A stretch of DNA of 39,513 nt from Paracoccaceae bacterium. GTDB lineage: Bacteria > Pseudomonadota > Alphaproteobacteria > Rhodobacterales > Rhodobacteraceae. Shown in pieces: positions 22,673-32,370 of this stretch. How positions within the stretch are numbered: the first letter of the stretch is position 1; every line of letters begins with the position of its first letter. Under the pieces are notes generated by a model, which ran no database searches, was not told where the DNA came from, and saw only the letters and a list, made by a program, of their open reading frames with translations. The stretch covers positions 1-39,513 of the forward strand of contig NZVE01000002.1 in assembly GCA_002697345.1 (NCBI GenBank). Reading direction: 5' to 3'. The position numbers and the translations under genes are program-made.

Positions 22673-24778
22673 ATGGTAGCAGTTGGCGACATAATTGAAA
22701 TCAGCGATGCTAAATCGAAAGAAAAGGCATTTCCCAAAGTTTCTTTATTGGGAAGAAGGTATGAAGTTAAAGGGATTGATTCTGCTTCAACCGCGACTTT
22801 TCCTGCTTTGAAGGCCACACCTTTAAACTATGAATATACTGACAAGAAAGGAAAGTTTTTCCCTACTAGCCCACTTTACAATCCGCAAGCAGATGGTAGC
22901 ACTTGGGAAAGTTCAGGTCTTAGTCACAAAGGTCGAACTCGCTCTATTAAGCCTAATACCTACTTTGTAGTTCAATCACCCACAGCACTTTCACCACCTT
23001 CCACACCTTCCCCAACTCCCAGCCCAAGCCCCTCTTCAACATCAATTTCTGATTCTCCTTCTGCCCCTATATTTGGGATGGCAGGTGCAACACAAGAAGA
23101 AAGTCCTAAAGAGGAAGTTAAAGATGACTTGCCTGTTGCAGATTTAAGTAGTAAAAGTTCTTCTGTTGAAGAACAGATAGAATTAGCGGCTCGATTGTTT
23201 AACAATATTGGGGTAAGAAGCAATAAGCACTTTCAACCTTACGCTAACGACCGTGAGTTGGACTATGAGAAGTTTTCTAACTATCGCATACGATTGGATG
23301 AAGATAACGCTAAGGGCATGAGTGTGAGAGTTATCTTTTCCTCGCCCATAGAAGAAGAAGTTGCTAAATTGAGTGCTATGAATGAAACTGACTTTTTCAA
23401 GATGCTGACTAATAGTCGGACAGGAATAGTGCGACAATACACGATTGGAGAGCCTGTGCAGGATGTAGTAAATAGGTCTGGAAAGATTTTACCTCTGCAA
23501 TACTTTACAAATGGGGCGAAATGGGATAATGGTGGTAAGGTAATTGGAATAACTATGGACTTCGCACCTGTTATTACAGAAACATCTTCAACACCTGAAT
23601 CGGAATCCGATGAAATTAGCCCCAGAGAAGACAAAGAAGGTTTTGAAGGTCTGGGAAGCCTTTTCGGGGCAGAGGCTATGGATGGTTTAAACACATATCC
23701 AAGACTTACAATTAACTTAGAAGGTGCTGATGGTAAGGAGTTTTCTCTCATCCACACCTATCAAGGAGATATTAAAGTTTCATTCCCTGAAGAAGAAAAG
23801 GATGAAGTAGTTGAAGTCACATCTCCTGCAACATTCGCTTTTGGAGGTCAAGCGGTATCAGATATTGAAGTTGGAAGTTCTGATTCCGAAAAGCCAGAAT
23901 TATCTTTGAATTGGGATGATATAGTAATGATACCTAATTACAGTTTTGATTATAATCGTTTTCCATCCACAGTAAAGAATGCGGATGGTGGTGATTATGA
24001 TATTAGGGCAGTTCTAGGCATAGATTTCAATCACGACCATCCTGTTTTCCGACCTTATGAGAAGCCTTATGTTGTTGATTGGGATAACGCACCATCTATC
24101 ATGGGTTCGTCTGCAACAGGGTATATTGAAGCAATTTTCACAGTTTCAGCACCAAACCTTCCTGAAGGAAGCGTGACTGATAGATTACCAGGTTATTTCG
24201 GAGAGTCTAATCCACCTTACAACCCTAATTGGATGGACTACCCTCGTAAAGTAAGTGTTATCTTACCTAAAGCCGATTCCTTGTATATGGATATTCCTTC
24301 TGATGGTGATAGTGAACATAACCTAGACAAATGTGATGAGATAAAATATTATCAACATAAAGGAAAATATCGTGACATACAACTTGTTGGAAGAAAAAAG
24401 ATAGACACAAAGTTTAACATGAAAACATTACAGAACGATAATACTTATGCGGATTTAACAGCCACATGGAAGGTTGGAGAAGATTACGAGTTTGAAACTA
24501 AGAAAATCGGAGCATCGGGTTATCAGAAGTTTAAAGGAGAATTGACAGGTTTAATCGTTAGACCTGATGAATCCAGAGAACCTGCTTTCAAATCTGCTAC
24601 TCAATCTCGCCGTGACCGAAGACTTCAAGCCACTATGGAGAAAGACTCTGCTGATATATTCTATGGGAAAAATGAGGCTGATAAAAAAGGCAAAAGTTTC
24701 ATAATAGTTTTGAAGAATGAGAAAAACACACCTTATTCTGGACAAATAGTTAGAATTAAATTAGGTGGTGATGAATAA
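22673..24778 (+). CDS. Large 701-aa protein with P/S linker and FGAE motif
   Basis: Unknown family. The N-terminus (1-95) begins like a small beta-barrel (VGDIIEISDA...VSLLGRRYEVKG). A Pro/Ser/Thr linker (about 105-130) and acidic region follow, then two or three beta-rich domains. LFGAEAM (330-336) lies at a linker between domains and matches the FGAE core of the repeated joints in the 37874 gene, so it may be a processing site. It overlaps the AAA+ gene by one base (TAATG), suggesting the two act together, for example as client and remodeller. Confidence 0.75.
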   Translation: MVAVGDIIEISDAKSKEKAFPKVSLLGRRYEVKGIDSASTATFPALKATPLNYEYTDKKGKFFPTSPLYNPQADGSTWESSGLSHKGRTRSIKPNTYFVVQSPTALSPPSTPSPTPSPSPSSTSISDSPSAPIFGMAGATQEESPKEEVKDDLPVADLSSKSSSVEEQIELAARLFNNIGVRSNKHFQPYANDRELDYEKFSNYRIRLDEDNAKGMSVRVIFSSPIEEEVAKLSAMNETDFFKMLTNSRTGIVRQYTIGEPVQDVVNRSGKILPLQYFTNGAKWDNGGKVIGITMDFAPVITETSSTPESESDEISPREDKEGFEGLGSLFGAEAMDGLNTYPRLTINLEGADGKEFSLIHTYQGDIKVSFPEEEKDEVVEVTSPATFAFGGQAVSDIEVGSSDSEKPELSLNWDDIVMIPNYSFDYNRFPSTVKNADGGDYDIRAVLGIDFNHDHPVFRPYEKPYVVDWDNAPSIMGSSATGYIEAIFTVSAPNLPEGSVTDRLPGYFGESNPPYNPNWMDYPRKVSVILPKADSLYMDIPSDGDSEHNLDKCDEIKYYQHKGKYRDIQLVGRKKIDTKFNMKTLQNDNTYADLTATWKVGEDYEFETKKIGASGYQKFKGELTGLIVRPDESREPAFKSATQSRRDRRLQATMEKDSADIFYGKNEADKKGKSFIIVLKNEKNTPYSGQIVRIKLGGDE

Positions 24779-27700
24779 TGGCTGAAGACGAACAATTACA
24801 ATTTTTAGATACCCGAATGGATTACTTAGAACCTGTGCTTAGAAAAATCTTGGGGACGTATGGTTCTGACGCTGTGGAAATAGTTTCCAATGTGGATATT
24901 GAAACTATAAACTCTTTAACTGATAGTGCGGGAAAGAGAAGGCAATTTATTGAGTTCGTTAATTCTGATGACGAAATGGAACTAAAAAGTAAGAACTCAG
25001 AGGGAGTTGATGAAAATGTCATAATTTTTAAAGGTGCATCCGATAAAAAATCCTTAATCTCAACATCAGCAGGGCAGTTAAAGAATCTTAATGATGACGC
25101 TAATTTAGAGGCTACTTTGACAAAGAGACTAGATAGGTTTGGAGGTGGAGGTGAAACTCCTCAAGGAAGTGGAATTGACGAGAAATACATCAAGAAGATT
25201 AGGAAGTTCATGGAAACATTAAGTTCTGTGTTCGGATTCAACTCTCCTCAAGATAAGGAAATGTTCGTAGCCGCGTGGCTTTCAGAGAACACCACTACTC
25301 GTTTAAGCGGAATACCAGGAACAGGTAAAACCACGTTGATTGAATGTGCGGCTTTACTATTCGGAAACTCTTACGGATTTATTGAAGACCGTAAAAATCC
25401 TTTAAACCAAAAATGGGATTCTATCAGAACAGATAAAGAAGTTCGGGATTGGGAAGACCGCAGATTTTTAGAAGACTCTTATCGTTATCCTTTTTCATTC
25501 ATCCATAATTCTTATCCACAAGGTAAGTTTGGTAAATCTTTACCCCGAATCAACGATGAGTCGGCAGAATTATTTGGCTTAGAAGCAGGTTTCGGAGGAA
25601 AACTTTCTAATGAGTATTTCCACATAGCAGTTGAGGCCATGAAACAAAGCATGATACTCTTAGTAAGAAAAGATGGTAGTCCCATAGTAGTTCAAGGGAA
25701 ACAAGGAGACAAGTCGTTAAAAGACGGCTGGTTAAGGTGGCCACCAGAAGGTATGGATAAAGATGGTGATTTTGATTTTTATCGGTGTGTCACTATGGAA
25801 AGCGTTTTGGATAAATGGTCACTATGCACTTCAGGAGATGAAGCGATGGCCGCGTTATACTCCAAGTCGGGAGACTTGTTAGAAGGAGTTATGGAAATTA
25901 TAATGAAACTAAAGAATCGAGAAATAAGTGAAAGAAATGCTTGTGGATTGATTTACTACGACACCAGAATTAATAGTAAAGTAGGCAAAGAAAGAATTGA
26001 CAGCGAAATGAGAAACGAGATAGGTATGGCTAAGGTGGATAAGGACAAGAGGGCAGAACAATTGCTTTACGGTGTTGATATTACCTCTGAAACAGAAGAC
26101 TTCGGACTTCAGTATCGCTTCCAACCGTTCCCACGCCCTATCGTGACTCAACCAATTAAGTTCTTTAACGAAGTTAATCGGTCACAAGCGTCTGTGGAAG
26201 ACGCTATACTTGGTCTGATTGCAGAAGGTGAAGTGGAATACAGAGGTGAAGTCTTTAAATCACCCCCATATACTGCTTTCATGGACACTAACCCTCATGT
26301 GGGTGGAAACGATTTGGCCTTCACAGACCGTATTGATATGGAACTTCTTTTCCCATCTGCTTTACTTGACCAAAGATATAAGATTTTAAAAGGTCGTTTG
26401 GATGAAACTGCGACCTCTGAGAAACCACGCTCTCGTATCTTAGATATGATTATTTCTGACGATATTCAACCAATGCGCTACGAGGAACTAACTCAGATAT
26501 GGGAGAACACTAAAAAGGTTAAGTATGTCAAAGACGGCTACAACGCTTTAATGGATATTTCCATCATCTCCACTTTGTTCTCCCAGAGATTCGGAGTGCA
26601 TGAACCTAAAGCACAAATAGCCTTATCTTTCCAAAGTGAAAGTTTGGTTCACGATAGAAGGTCTGGAAACTATATTAACAGTCTTATTCCTGTGAACAGT
26701 TCAGGGTATTTCATTGACGCATCCATTTCTGAAAGCAAAACTTACAGAAACGATTTGGAAAAGAGCCAACAAGCGATTAACAGAGGTCACGGTGCTATGG
26801 CATTGATGGACAGAGTGTTGGCGATGAGATTCACTAACAGTCTTGCTAAATTAGCAAGGTCATTGGCTTACCTTCGTGGAAACCAATACGTCACGCGCAA
26901 AGAGGTAATGGATTGCTTGCCGTATGTAGTCGGACATCGTATGGGAAGGTCTAAAGGTGATGGTGGCAAGATGGAATACGGTTTAAACTCTTTAGCCGCC
27001 GCTAAGTTCGCTTCAGGACAAGAGTTCGTCAGAGAGGCTATCGTTAAAGGTTATATCGAGAGAGCGTTAAACTCCTTCGGTTCTCTTAGCAAGGGAGCAT
27101 CAACAGGAAGTAGTGAGGAGAACCCACTCCGACCCCAATCTCAAAGCCGATGGGTTGAATGGGATTCCATGTTAGAGCAAGCCAGAAAGGATTTAACCAC
27201 TTCTCGCACCTACGCTGAGTATGAAATGAAAATGTGGGCTATGGGCAGTTTGGCTTCAGCAGGTGGAAAACCATCTGAATTAGAAGGAACGGGCGACCCA
27301 ATGGCTTACCTGATTTATCGTTTAGTCTTGACAGAAGAACTTACAAAAGGTGATGGCGAACCAAATCTTAAAACAGTCACTTACGGAATAAATACAATAA
27401 CAAATACTCCTCACACGAAAACTCACACTTACAATAGTAGGATTGCGTTTTACCAAGATGCGATTAGTCACCTTTTGGGAAGTAGCAAAAACTATACGGC
27501 TAACGATATTGGCATATTGAGGCGCAAAATTACTTTAGAAAGATGGCTAACAATGGGAGATAAACTAGGTCTTTTGAATCAAATAGATTCTCTCTTGGAC
27601 AATATCACAGGATTCCAGATTCCTGATTTATTCGGCTCACTAAATACAACTACCCAAATAAACTCTAAGATTTGGGGTCTTTACTCTGCTTGCACCCAAC

Positions 27701-28587
27701 AAATACCTAATGAGTATCGGGAAATCGGATTATTAGACACTACTCGCGTCATTGGCTTCCCCCCTAATGATTACATACGCAACCCTACGTGGTATGGAGG
27801 GTCTGGAACAGGTCGAGCGTCAAAGGTTCTCTATGCAGGTAAACAGTCTTCATTAGAAGATGACGCATTCAGAAGTCTAAAAGAAACATCTGTTAATGGA
27901 GGTGAGGTTCTTACTGATGATTATGCAGGAGTTTCTTATCCTTTGGCTTCCAAGAAGAACTTAGAGCAAACTGTTTCTTTCCAAACCGCTATTAGAAACG
28001 ATGCAGAACTTCAATCTGCATTAGAGATATTAGGTGACTTCTTTGTGGGACTTAATGAGGAGTTTGAAGTTGTGGGTTGGTCAGAGATGTTAGAAATGAA
28101 CATGAATCGTTCCGATGAAGTGTGGAGTTCGTTTGATAGTGAGATAACTCAGCAGATTCAGTCTGTTTATGATGACAAAGATGGGCTTGTATCTAAAGAC
28201 TATGTGATGGAACTGAAGAATGAAGAATCGGGAAACTATGTTCCTGAATATGATTTAAGAAGTTCATGGGATGAGGCCGCTACAAACTTAATAGATAGTG
28301 ATAAAAACACTTTAAGATTCTATGTAAGCCTAGAAGGAGATGCTAAGAATAATTACCTCAAGTTAAACTTCTGTTTAGCGTCTATGAATGTTATCTTAGA
28401 CTCTAATGGCAACTTAACACCTGTCAGCATCACAGATGAATCTCCTTTAGGAGAAGGTATGTCCTCACTTAAAGCAACTGCTGAAAATAAAGAAACATTC
28501 TTTGATTTAGGAAACCTCAGTAGTTTAAGTGTTTTCCGATACCGTCAGGTTGTCAATAATACTTTGAGTAGGAAACCAGAGGAGTAG
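24778..28587 (+). CDS. MoxR-like AAA+ ATPase, 1269 aa
   Basis: AAA+ ATPase of the MoxR type. Seen: Walker A GIPGTGKTT (178-186), Walker B-like FFNEVNR (462-468, MoxR ADEINR), sensor-1 MDTNPH (502-507) and an arginine-finger-like TDRID (516-520). A large insertion, about 275 residues, separates Walker A and B (MoxR proteins usually have much less), and about 700 residues follow the core, so the protein is far longer than the usual 300-350 aa. MoxR ATPases work with VWA proteins to activate or assemble complexes; a VWA gene is 3.8 kb downstream. It is one base from the gene before and 6 bases from the SOD gene after. Confidence 0.9.
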   Translation: MAEDEQLQFLDTRMDYLEPVLRKILGTYGSDAVEIVSNVDIETINSLTDSAGKRRQFIEFVNSDDEMELKSKNSEGVDENVIIFKGASDKKSLISTSAGQLKNLNDDANLEATLTKRLDRFGGGGETPQGSGIDEKYIKKIRKFMETLSSVFGFNSPQDKEMFVAAWLSENTTTRLSGIPGTGKTTLIECAALLFGNSYGFIEDRKNPLNQKWDSIRTDKEVRDWEDRRFLEDSYRYPFSFIHNSYPQGKFGKSLPRINDESAELFGLEAGFGGKLSNEYFHIAVEAMKQSMILLVRKDGSPIVVQGKQGDKSLKDGWLRWPPEGMDKDGDFDFYRCVTMESVLDKWSLCTSGDEAMAALYSKSGDLLEGVMEIIMKLKNREISERNACGLIYYDTRINSKVGKERIDSEMRNEIGMAKVDKDKRAEQLLYGVDITSETEDFGLQYRFQPFPRPIVTQPIKFFNEVNRSQASVEDAILGLIAEGEVEYRGEVFKSPPYTAFMDTNPHVGGNDLAFTDRIDMELLFPSALLDQRYKILKGRLDETATSEKPRSRILDMIISDDIQPMRYEELTQIWENTKKVKYVKDGYNALMDISIISTLFSQRFGVHEPKAQIALSFQSESLVHDRRSGNYINSLIPVNSSGYFIDASISESKTYRNDLEKSQQAINRGHGAMALMDRVLAMRFTNSLAKLARSLAYLRGNQYVTRKEVMDCLPYVVGHRMGRSKGDGGKMEYGLNSLAAAKFASGQEFVREAIVKGYIERALNSFGSLSKGASTGSSEENPLRPQSQSRWVEWDSMLEQARKDLTTSRTYAEYEMKMWAMGSLASAGGKPSELEGTGDPMAYLIYRLVLTEELTKGDGEPNLKTVTYGINTITNTPHTKTHTYNSRIAFYQDAISHLLGSSKNYTANDIGILRRKITLERWLTMGDKLGLLNQIDSLLDNITGFQIPDLFGSLNTTTQINSKIWGLYSACTQQIPNEYREIGLLDTTRVIGFPPNDYIRNPTWYGGSGTGRASKVLYAGKQSSLEDDAFRSLKETSVNGGEVLTDDYAGVSYPLASKKNLEQTVSFQTAIRNDAELQSALEILGDFFVGLNEEFEVVGWSEMLEMNMNRSDEVWSSFDSEITQQIQSVYDDKDGLVSKDYVMELKNEESGNYVPEYDLRSSWDEAATNLIDSDKNTLRFYVSLEGDAKNNYLKLNFCLASMNVILDSNGNLTPVSITDESPLGEGMSSLKATAENKETFFDLGNLSSLSVFRYRQVVNNTLSRKPEE

Positions 28588-28593
28588 TTTTAA

Positions 28594-29163
28594 ATGGCTG
28601 AGTGTGCCGTAGCAGTTATCGCTCCGAATGACAATGGGGTGACAGGTGTTGTTCGCTTTTCGATGGAAGCCAAGACTTTGCACATTGACTACACTATTAA
28701 CGGCTTAACAGACGGCGAACATGGATTTCACATTCACCAATACGGCGATTTGACCGATGGCTGTGATTCGGCTTGCGCTCATTTTAATCCTGATGGGACA
28801 GAACACGGGGGTTTAAACTCAGAAGTAAGACACTTAGGTGATTTAGGAAACATCGAATCACAAGACGGTGTTGCTAAAGGAAGGATGTCCACAGACACTT
28901 TATCCTTAGATGGTAAAAAAAGAAACTGTGTTGTCGGACGTATGATTATCGTGCATGAAGACCGTGATGATTTAGGTTTGGGTGGTGATGCTGAATCTTT
29001 AAAGACAGGAAACGCAGGTAAGCGGATGGGATGTGGAGTCATCGGTCTTTCAGAGGGCTTTTCGGAGAAGAACGCTGAAAGTTTAACGGAAAGTGCGCCC
29101 TACATAGGATTCGGAATGATGGTGGGAGCAGTAAGTGGTTGGCTTTTATCACGCAGAAACTAA
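28594..29163 (+). CDS. sodC: Tail-anchored Cu/Zn superoxide dismutase
   Basis: Converts superoxide to oxygen and hydrogen peroxide. Copper/zinc ligands are all present in order: HIH, AHFNP, EHGG, RHLGDLGN (His and Asp) and IVHEDRDDLG. The disulfide cysteines (DGC and GCGVIG) and the active-site Arg (GNAGKRMGCGVIG) are also conserved, so it should be active. There is no signal peptide; instead residues 168-185 form a C-terminal membrane helix ending SRRN, so the enzyme is tail-anchored, probably with the catalytic domain in the cytoplasm or virion interior. Cu/Zn SODs are rare in archaea but known in several large eukaryotic viruses. It lies 6 bases after the AAA+ gene. Confidence 0.95.
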   Translation: MAECAVAVIAPNDNGVTGVVRFSMEAKTLHIDYTINGLTDGEHGFHIHQYGDLTDGCDSACAHFNPDGTEHGGLNSEVRHLGDLGNIESQDGVAKGRMSTDTLSLDGKKRNCVVGRMIIVHEDRDDLGLGGDAESLKTGNAGKRMGCGVIGLSEGFSEKNAESLTESAPYIGFGMMVGAVSGWLLSRRN

Positions 29164-29181
29164 ACTTTGAACCTAAGTGTA

Positions 29182-29199
29182 GCCCCTTAAACGAGGATA
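29182..29199. repeat. Shared intergenic element, copy 2
   Basis: GCCCCTTAAACGAGGATA, 18 bases after the SOD stop, is the partner of 6643-6660 (16 of 18 positions). A GTTTG/CAAAC hairpin with GTTCGATAGA loop follows at about 29215-29235. It heads a 114-base gap before the 29278 gene that has no other gene. Confidence 0.55.
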
Positions 29200-29277
29200 G
29201 GATTATGTGTGGGAAAAGGGTTTGGTTCGATAGACAAACTGAAATAGCAAGACCCCTACATTAAAGCAGGTTATTCT

Positions 29278-32200
29278 ATGTCTAATCAATCTCAATTGGA
29301 AACGGTTATGGGAAATCGTAATTATTCTCTGGAATCTGCGGTCAATGGTTTAGGCTCTCAAGTTTCTCTTAACAAGTTGAGGGTAAGACAGATAATCTTA
29401 CCTCCTCAGATTAAATCTGCTACTGATACTGTTAATATTCACTATGGAGGAGTTAGAGGTTTAGATGAGTTTGCTTACGCTTACGGGATGATTAGTGAAG
29501 CAGAGTCTTTTCTGAACAATTGGCCTACATATCCTCAATTATTTACTACGGCGCGAAATGGGTGGAGTGAAAGTGGAGTGGACGGCAGATTAATGTCTTT
29601 GGCTACTCCCGAATGGGTTGCTTTAACTAATATGATTTCTTTGAATGAAAGTTATAGAAATACTCTTGATGAGTCTGTCAAAAAAGAGCGATTAGCAGTT
29701 TATCAAAGATGGTGGGGTTTACTCGCACCACCTAATCCTGATAAATATGGGGCATCGGGTCAAGCCGTAAAAGACCCTGTGAATGACCCTCGTTTAGATG
29801 ATTTTAGTGGCTATGGTAGGAAACACGCCCATCAGTATTATCCAACAGCGACTCAAGCGTTTCTTTCAAACCGTGTGGAACTCTTAAAGGTAAAGCATTT
29901 GACTGAGAATAAACAGGGTCGGATAACTTCGATAAACACGGTGGACGGGTCAGTAGTGGTTTATCCTACTCAATGCCCTTACACAGTTGATGTTCAATGG
30001 GATGATGGGTCAAGTGAAACCTTGAGTTATCTTCAAGTCCGACATTTAGACCCTGTTATTGGTGAGCCTATGTTTTGCCGAGCACAACAGAATCTCAGCC
30101 CTCTGGATTATTTCGGAAACACTTTGATAGATTCTGAAACAGGTGAGCCATTAAACGATTTTGTCAATAAATTGGCGACTGTTTTGGTTATTTCCTCTAT
30201 GGACATCGGCTTTGCTCACACTACTTTGAGTAATGATAATATTATTCACAAGTGGACTAATCTGAGTTCTCCTATGCTTCAACCAGCCGCCAGAAGCATC
30301 ACTTACAATAACATGGAGGATTTGAGTAGTTCTATTAAGAGAGTGGGGTGGGCGACAGGTATTGGGCAACGCATAATGTCTGACATTTGGAACATCTTTA
30401 CGGTGGGTGGTGGAATAAGCGTGATAGGATTGAAGGTAGGGCAGTTTATGGACAAGAAAACTATCTTACCTTTAGGGACTGTTAAAGATTCTGGCTTAGT
30501 TTTATGCCCTCATTGTAAAAAATGTGAAACTATAAACAACGCTGAGTTTGTTGATTTTGGTATTCAGACTAATGACCAAGACGGGTTTTCCTCTATCAAA
30601 TGGCAGACACGAAGTGCGAATGGTATGCAAAAGTTTAAAGCAGTAGGTGTAGTGAAGTGTAGCGGCTGTTCACGCCTTTACTTTAGAAAGTTTTATCCTA
30701 GTCTCAGACCTTTTGATAATCAAATACCTTTTGGGGGTGTCACAGCAAACAGTAAGCCTAATCTTTTCATTGATGCGAGTAGGAGAGGTGGAACGGCGGC
30801 AAATACTTCTATTACAGGTTATACTTTCTTACCTCGTTTTAGGACGGGAAGTGAGGGAGCAGAAGGATTACCTTGTTTAAGGGTATTTGGAGAATTAGAT
30901 GTTGGGGGGGAAAAATACATTAGAGCAGATGACATTCCCTTAGAGGTAGGAACTCAAAGTCGAAACTTGAAAAAACAAAGATTTTGTTCAGGAAGAACAC
31001 CCATTTCAAGGTTTTCTTCAATGACGAGTCACGAATGGTATGATAGAAATGTGGGGGATAATGATGGTCAGTATTTAGGAATTAACCCTTCTAATTATAA
31101 GCCTGATAAAAGAACAGGACTACTTCGTTGCACATGGTGTGAACAAGTCAGCGAAAAAACAGGGAATTATATGGTGGAAACTTGGAATACAGGAAATGAC
31201 ATTTTTAATTACTACACAGGTGATAGGAGTTTTACAAATCAATCCACCTTTTTGTCAAGGGATTTCTTGGAGTTGAAAAGTGCTTCAGGTAATGATATTT
31301 TTAATACTTCAGGTGAGGATTATGAAGCCACAGGAGGAGAAACAATAGATTTGGGTGATGGTGTCACAATGATAACATCTGAGCGTATCGAGTATTATAA
31401 GATTAGGCTACTTGATAATCAAGGGTCAGTTAGAGAACTACACATCCACCCTGATGATTTAGGCCAAGAGATACCTGCTATTGATGGTAGCACTTCAATA
31501 ACTATAATACCTGTGGAAAACCCGTGTCCCAATGAAGAGAGTTTTTTTCTAAAACCCTACCAAGCCTTTTATGAAGATTATTTGGAAAAGGAAAGAATAG
31601 AGTTAAATCAGGAAAGCAGATTTTTAATCACGGAACAACTCGCTTATTCGGCTAAATTGAACCTTTCTTCACAAACGTGGGAAGCCAAGCAACCTCCTTC
31701 TTCATATCTTGTATCAAAGGGAAGAGGAAGTCGTCTTTTTACTTCAGTAGGAGTTCGTTCTATTGATTGGACAGAAGGTAATCGAGATTCAATCACTCCA
31801 CAAGGTGATAAACCTCGTTTTCCAGACCCTAAAATGGGTTTAGGAACTGCGGCTACTATCATAACTCCTTACGCTGATAACAGGGTGCAAAGACCTTTAA
31901 AGAACTATCATATTTTGAAAGAGGTTGGCGCAGATTTGGTTGTTGAAATAGATGAGTTATCTGGGCAAAAAATTACTCGTAAAACTCCTTACTACTATTG
32001 CCCTCAATGTAATGATTCGTTTCATGGTGCTCCTACCAATGAGGACGCTAATATTTGGAAGTTCCCCGAACCTACGGGCAACGAAGTCTTTAAGAATGGT
32101 TGGGACATAGACCCTGTAAACGAGACTTTAGTATTCACGGCTTCAGATGTTGAAACTGAACGAAGGGATGATGGGAGTGGAGGTTATAATCCTGAATCGG

Positions 32201-32370
32201 ATTGGCATTGGACACTCCCGCTTTACACAGAGAATAAACCCTTTGGAACGTGGTTAGACAATGCTTTTGTCAATAATCCTAAAAAGGTCAAAGCACTTAA
32301 CTTTACTAAAATTATGGAAGAGTGGTTAAAGAACAATAAAACATTTACAGAGGTGAAGAAAGATGAGTGA
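29278..32370 (+). CDS. Large 1030-aa multi-zinc protein
   Basis: Unknown family. Predicted features: helical N-terminus with Trp-rich stretches (VYQRWWGLLAPPN); an SH3/Tudor-like beta segment at about 214-262 (GRITSINTVDGSVVVYP...VQWDDGSSE); and four cysteine pairs, CPHC (410-413, with C416), CSGC (461-464), CTWC (618-621) and CPQC (908-911), enough for two zinc ribbons. It overlaps the VWA gene by 8 bases and follows the AAA+ and SOD genes, so it is probably part of the same complex, a client or scaffold of the MoxR-VWA pair. Confidence 0.8.
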   Translation: MSNQSQLETVMGNRNYSLESAVNGLGSQVSLNKLRVRQIILPPQIKSATDTVNIHYGGVRGLDEFAYAYGMISEAESFLNNWPTYPQLFTTARNGWSESGVDGRLMSLATPEWVALTNMISLNESYRNTLDESVKKERLAVYQRWWGLLAPPNPDKYGASGQAVKDPVNDPRLDDFSGYGRKHAHQYYPTATQAFLSNRVELLKVKHLTENKQGRITSINTVDGSVVVYPTQCPYTVDVQWDDGSSETLSYLQVRHLDPVIGEPMFCRAQQNLSPLDYFGNTLIDSETGEPLNDFVNKLATVLVISSMDIGFAHTTLSNDNIIHKWTNLSSPMLQPAARSITYNNMEDLSSSIKRVGWATGIGQRIMSDIWNIFTVGGGISVIGLKVGQFMDKKTILPLGTVKDSGLVLCPHCKKCETINNAEFVDFGIQTNDQDGFSSIKWQTRSANGMQKFKAVGVVKCSGCSRLYFRKFYPSLRPFDNQIPFGGVTANSKPNLFIDASRRGGTAANTSITGYTFLPRFRTGSEGAEGLPCLRVFGELDVGGEKYIRADDIPLEVGTQSRNLKKQRFCSGRTPISRFSSMTSHEWYDRNVGDNDGQYLGINPSNYKPDKRTGLLRCTWCEQVSEKTGNYMVETWNTGNDIFNYYTGDRSFTNQSTFLSRDFLELKSASGNDIFNTSGEDYEATGGETIDLGDGVTMITSERIEYYKIRLLDNQGSVRELHIHPDDLGQEIPAIDGSTSITIIPVENPCPNEESFFLKPYQAFYEDYLEKERIELNQESRFLITEQLAYSAKLNLSSQTWEAKQPPSSYLVSKGRGSRLFTSVGVRSIDWTEGNRDSITPQGDKPRFPDPKMGLGTAATIITPYADNRVQRPLKNYHILKEVGADLVVEIDELSGQKITRKTPYYYCPQCNDSFHGAPTNEDANIWKFPEPTGNEVFKNGWDIDPVNETLVFTASDVETERRDDGSGGYNPESDWHWTLPLYTENKPFGTWLDNAFVNNPKKVKALNFTKIMEEWLKNNKTFTEVKKDE

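Noticed and set aside
22972-23757. Minus-strand frames opposite the 701-aa gene
   Set aside because: They mirror the Ser/Pro-rich and acidic regions of the real gene, have no ribosome-binding sites or TATA boxes, and encode no recognisable motif.
24778-28587. CobS cobaltochelatase subunit
   Set aside because: It shares the MoxR-like core with CobS but is about four times longer, with a large insertion and C-terminal region, and no CobN or other cobalamin gene is present.
29215-29240. GGTTCGATA resembling a tRNA T-loop
   Set aside because: The GTTTG/CAAAC stem encloses 10 bases rather than 7, and no acceptor, D or anticodon arms fit around it.
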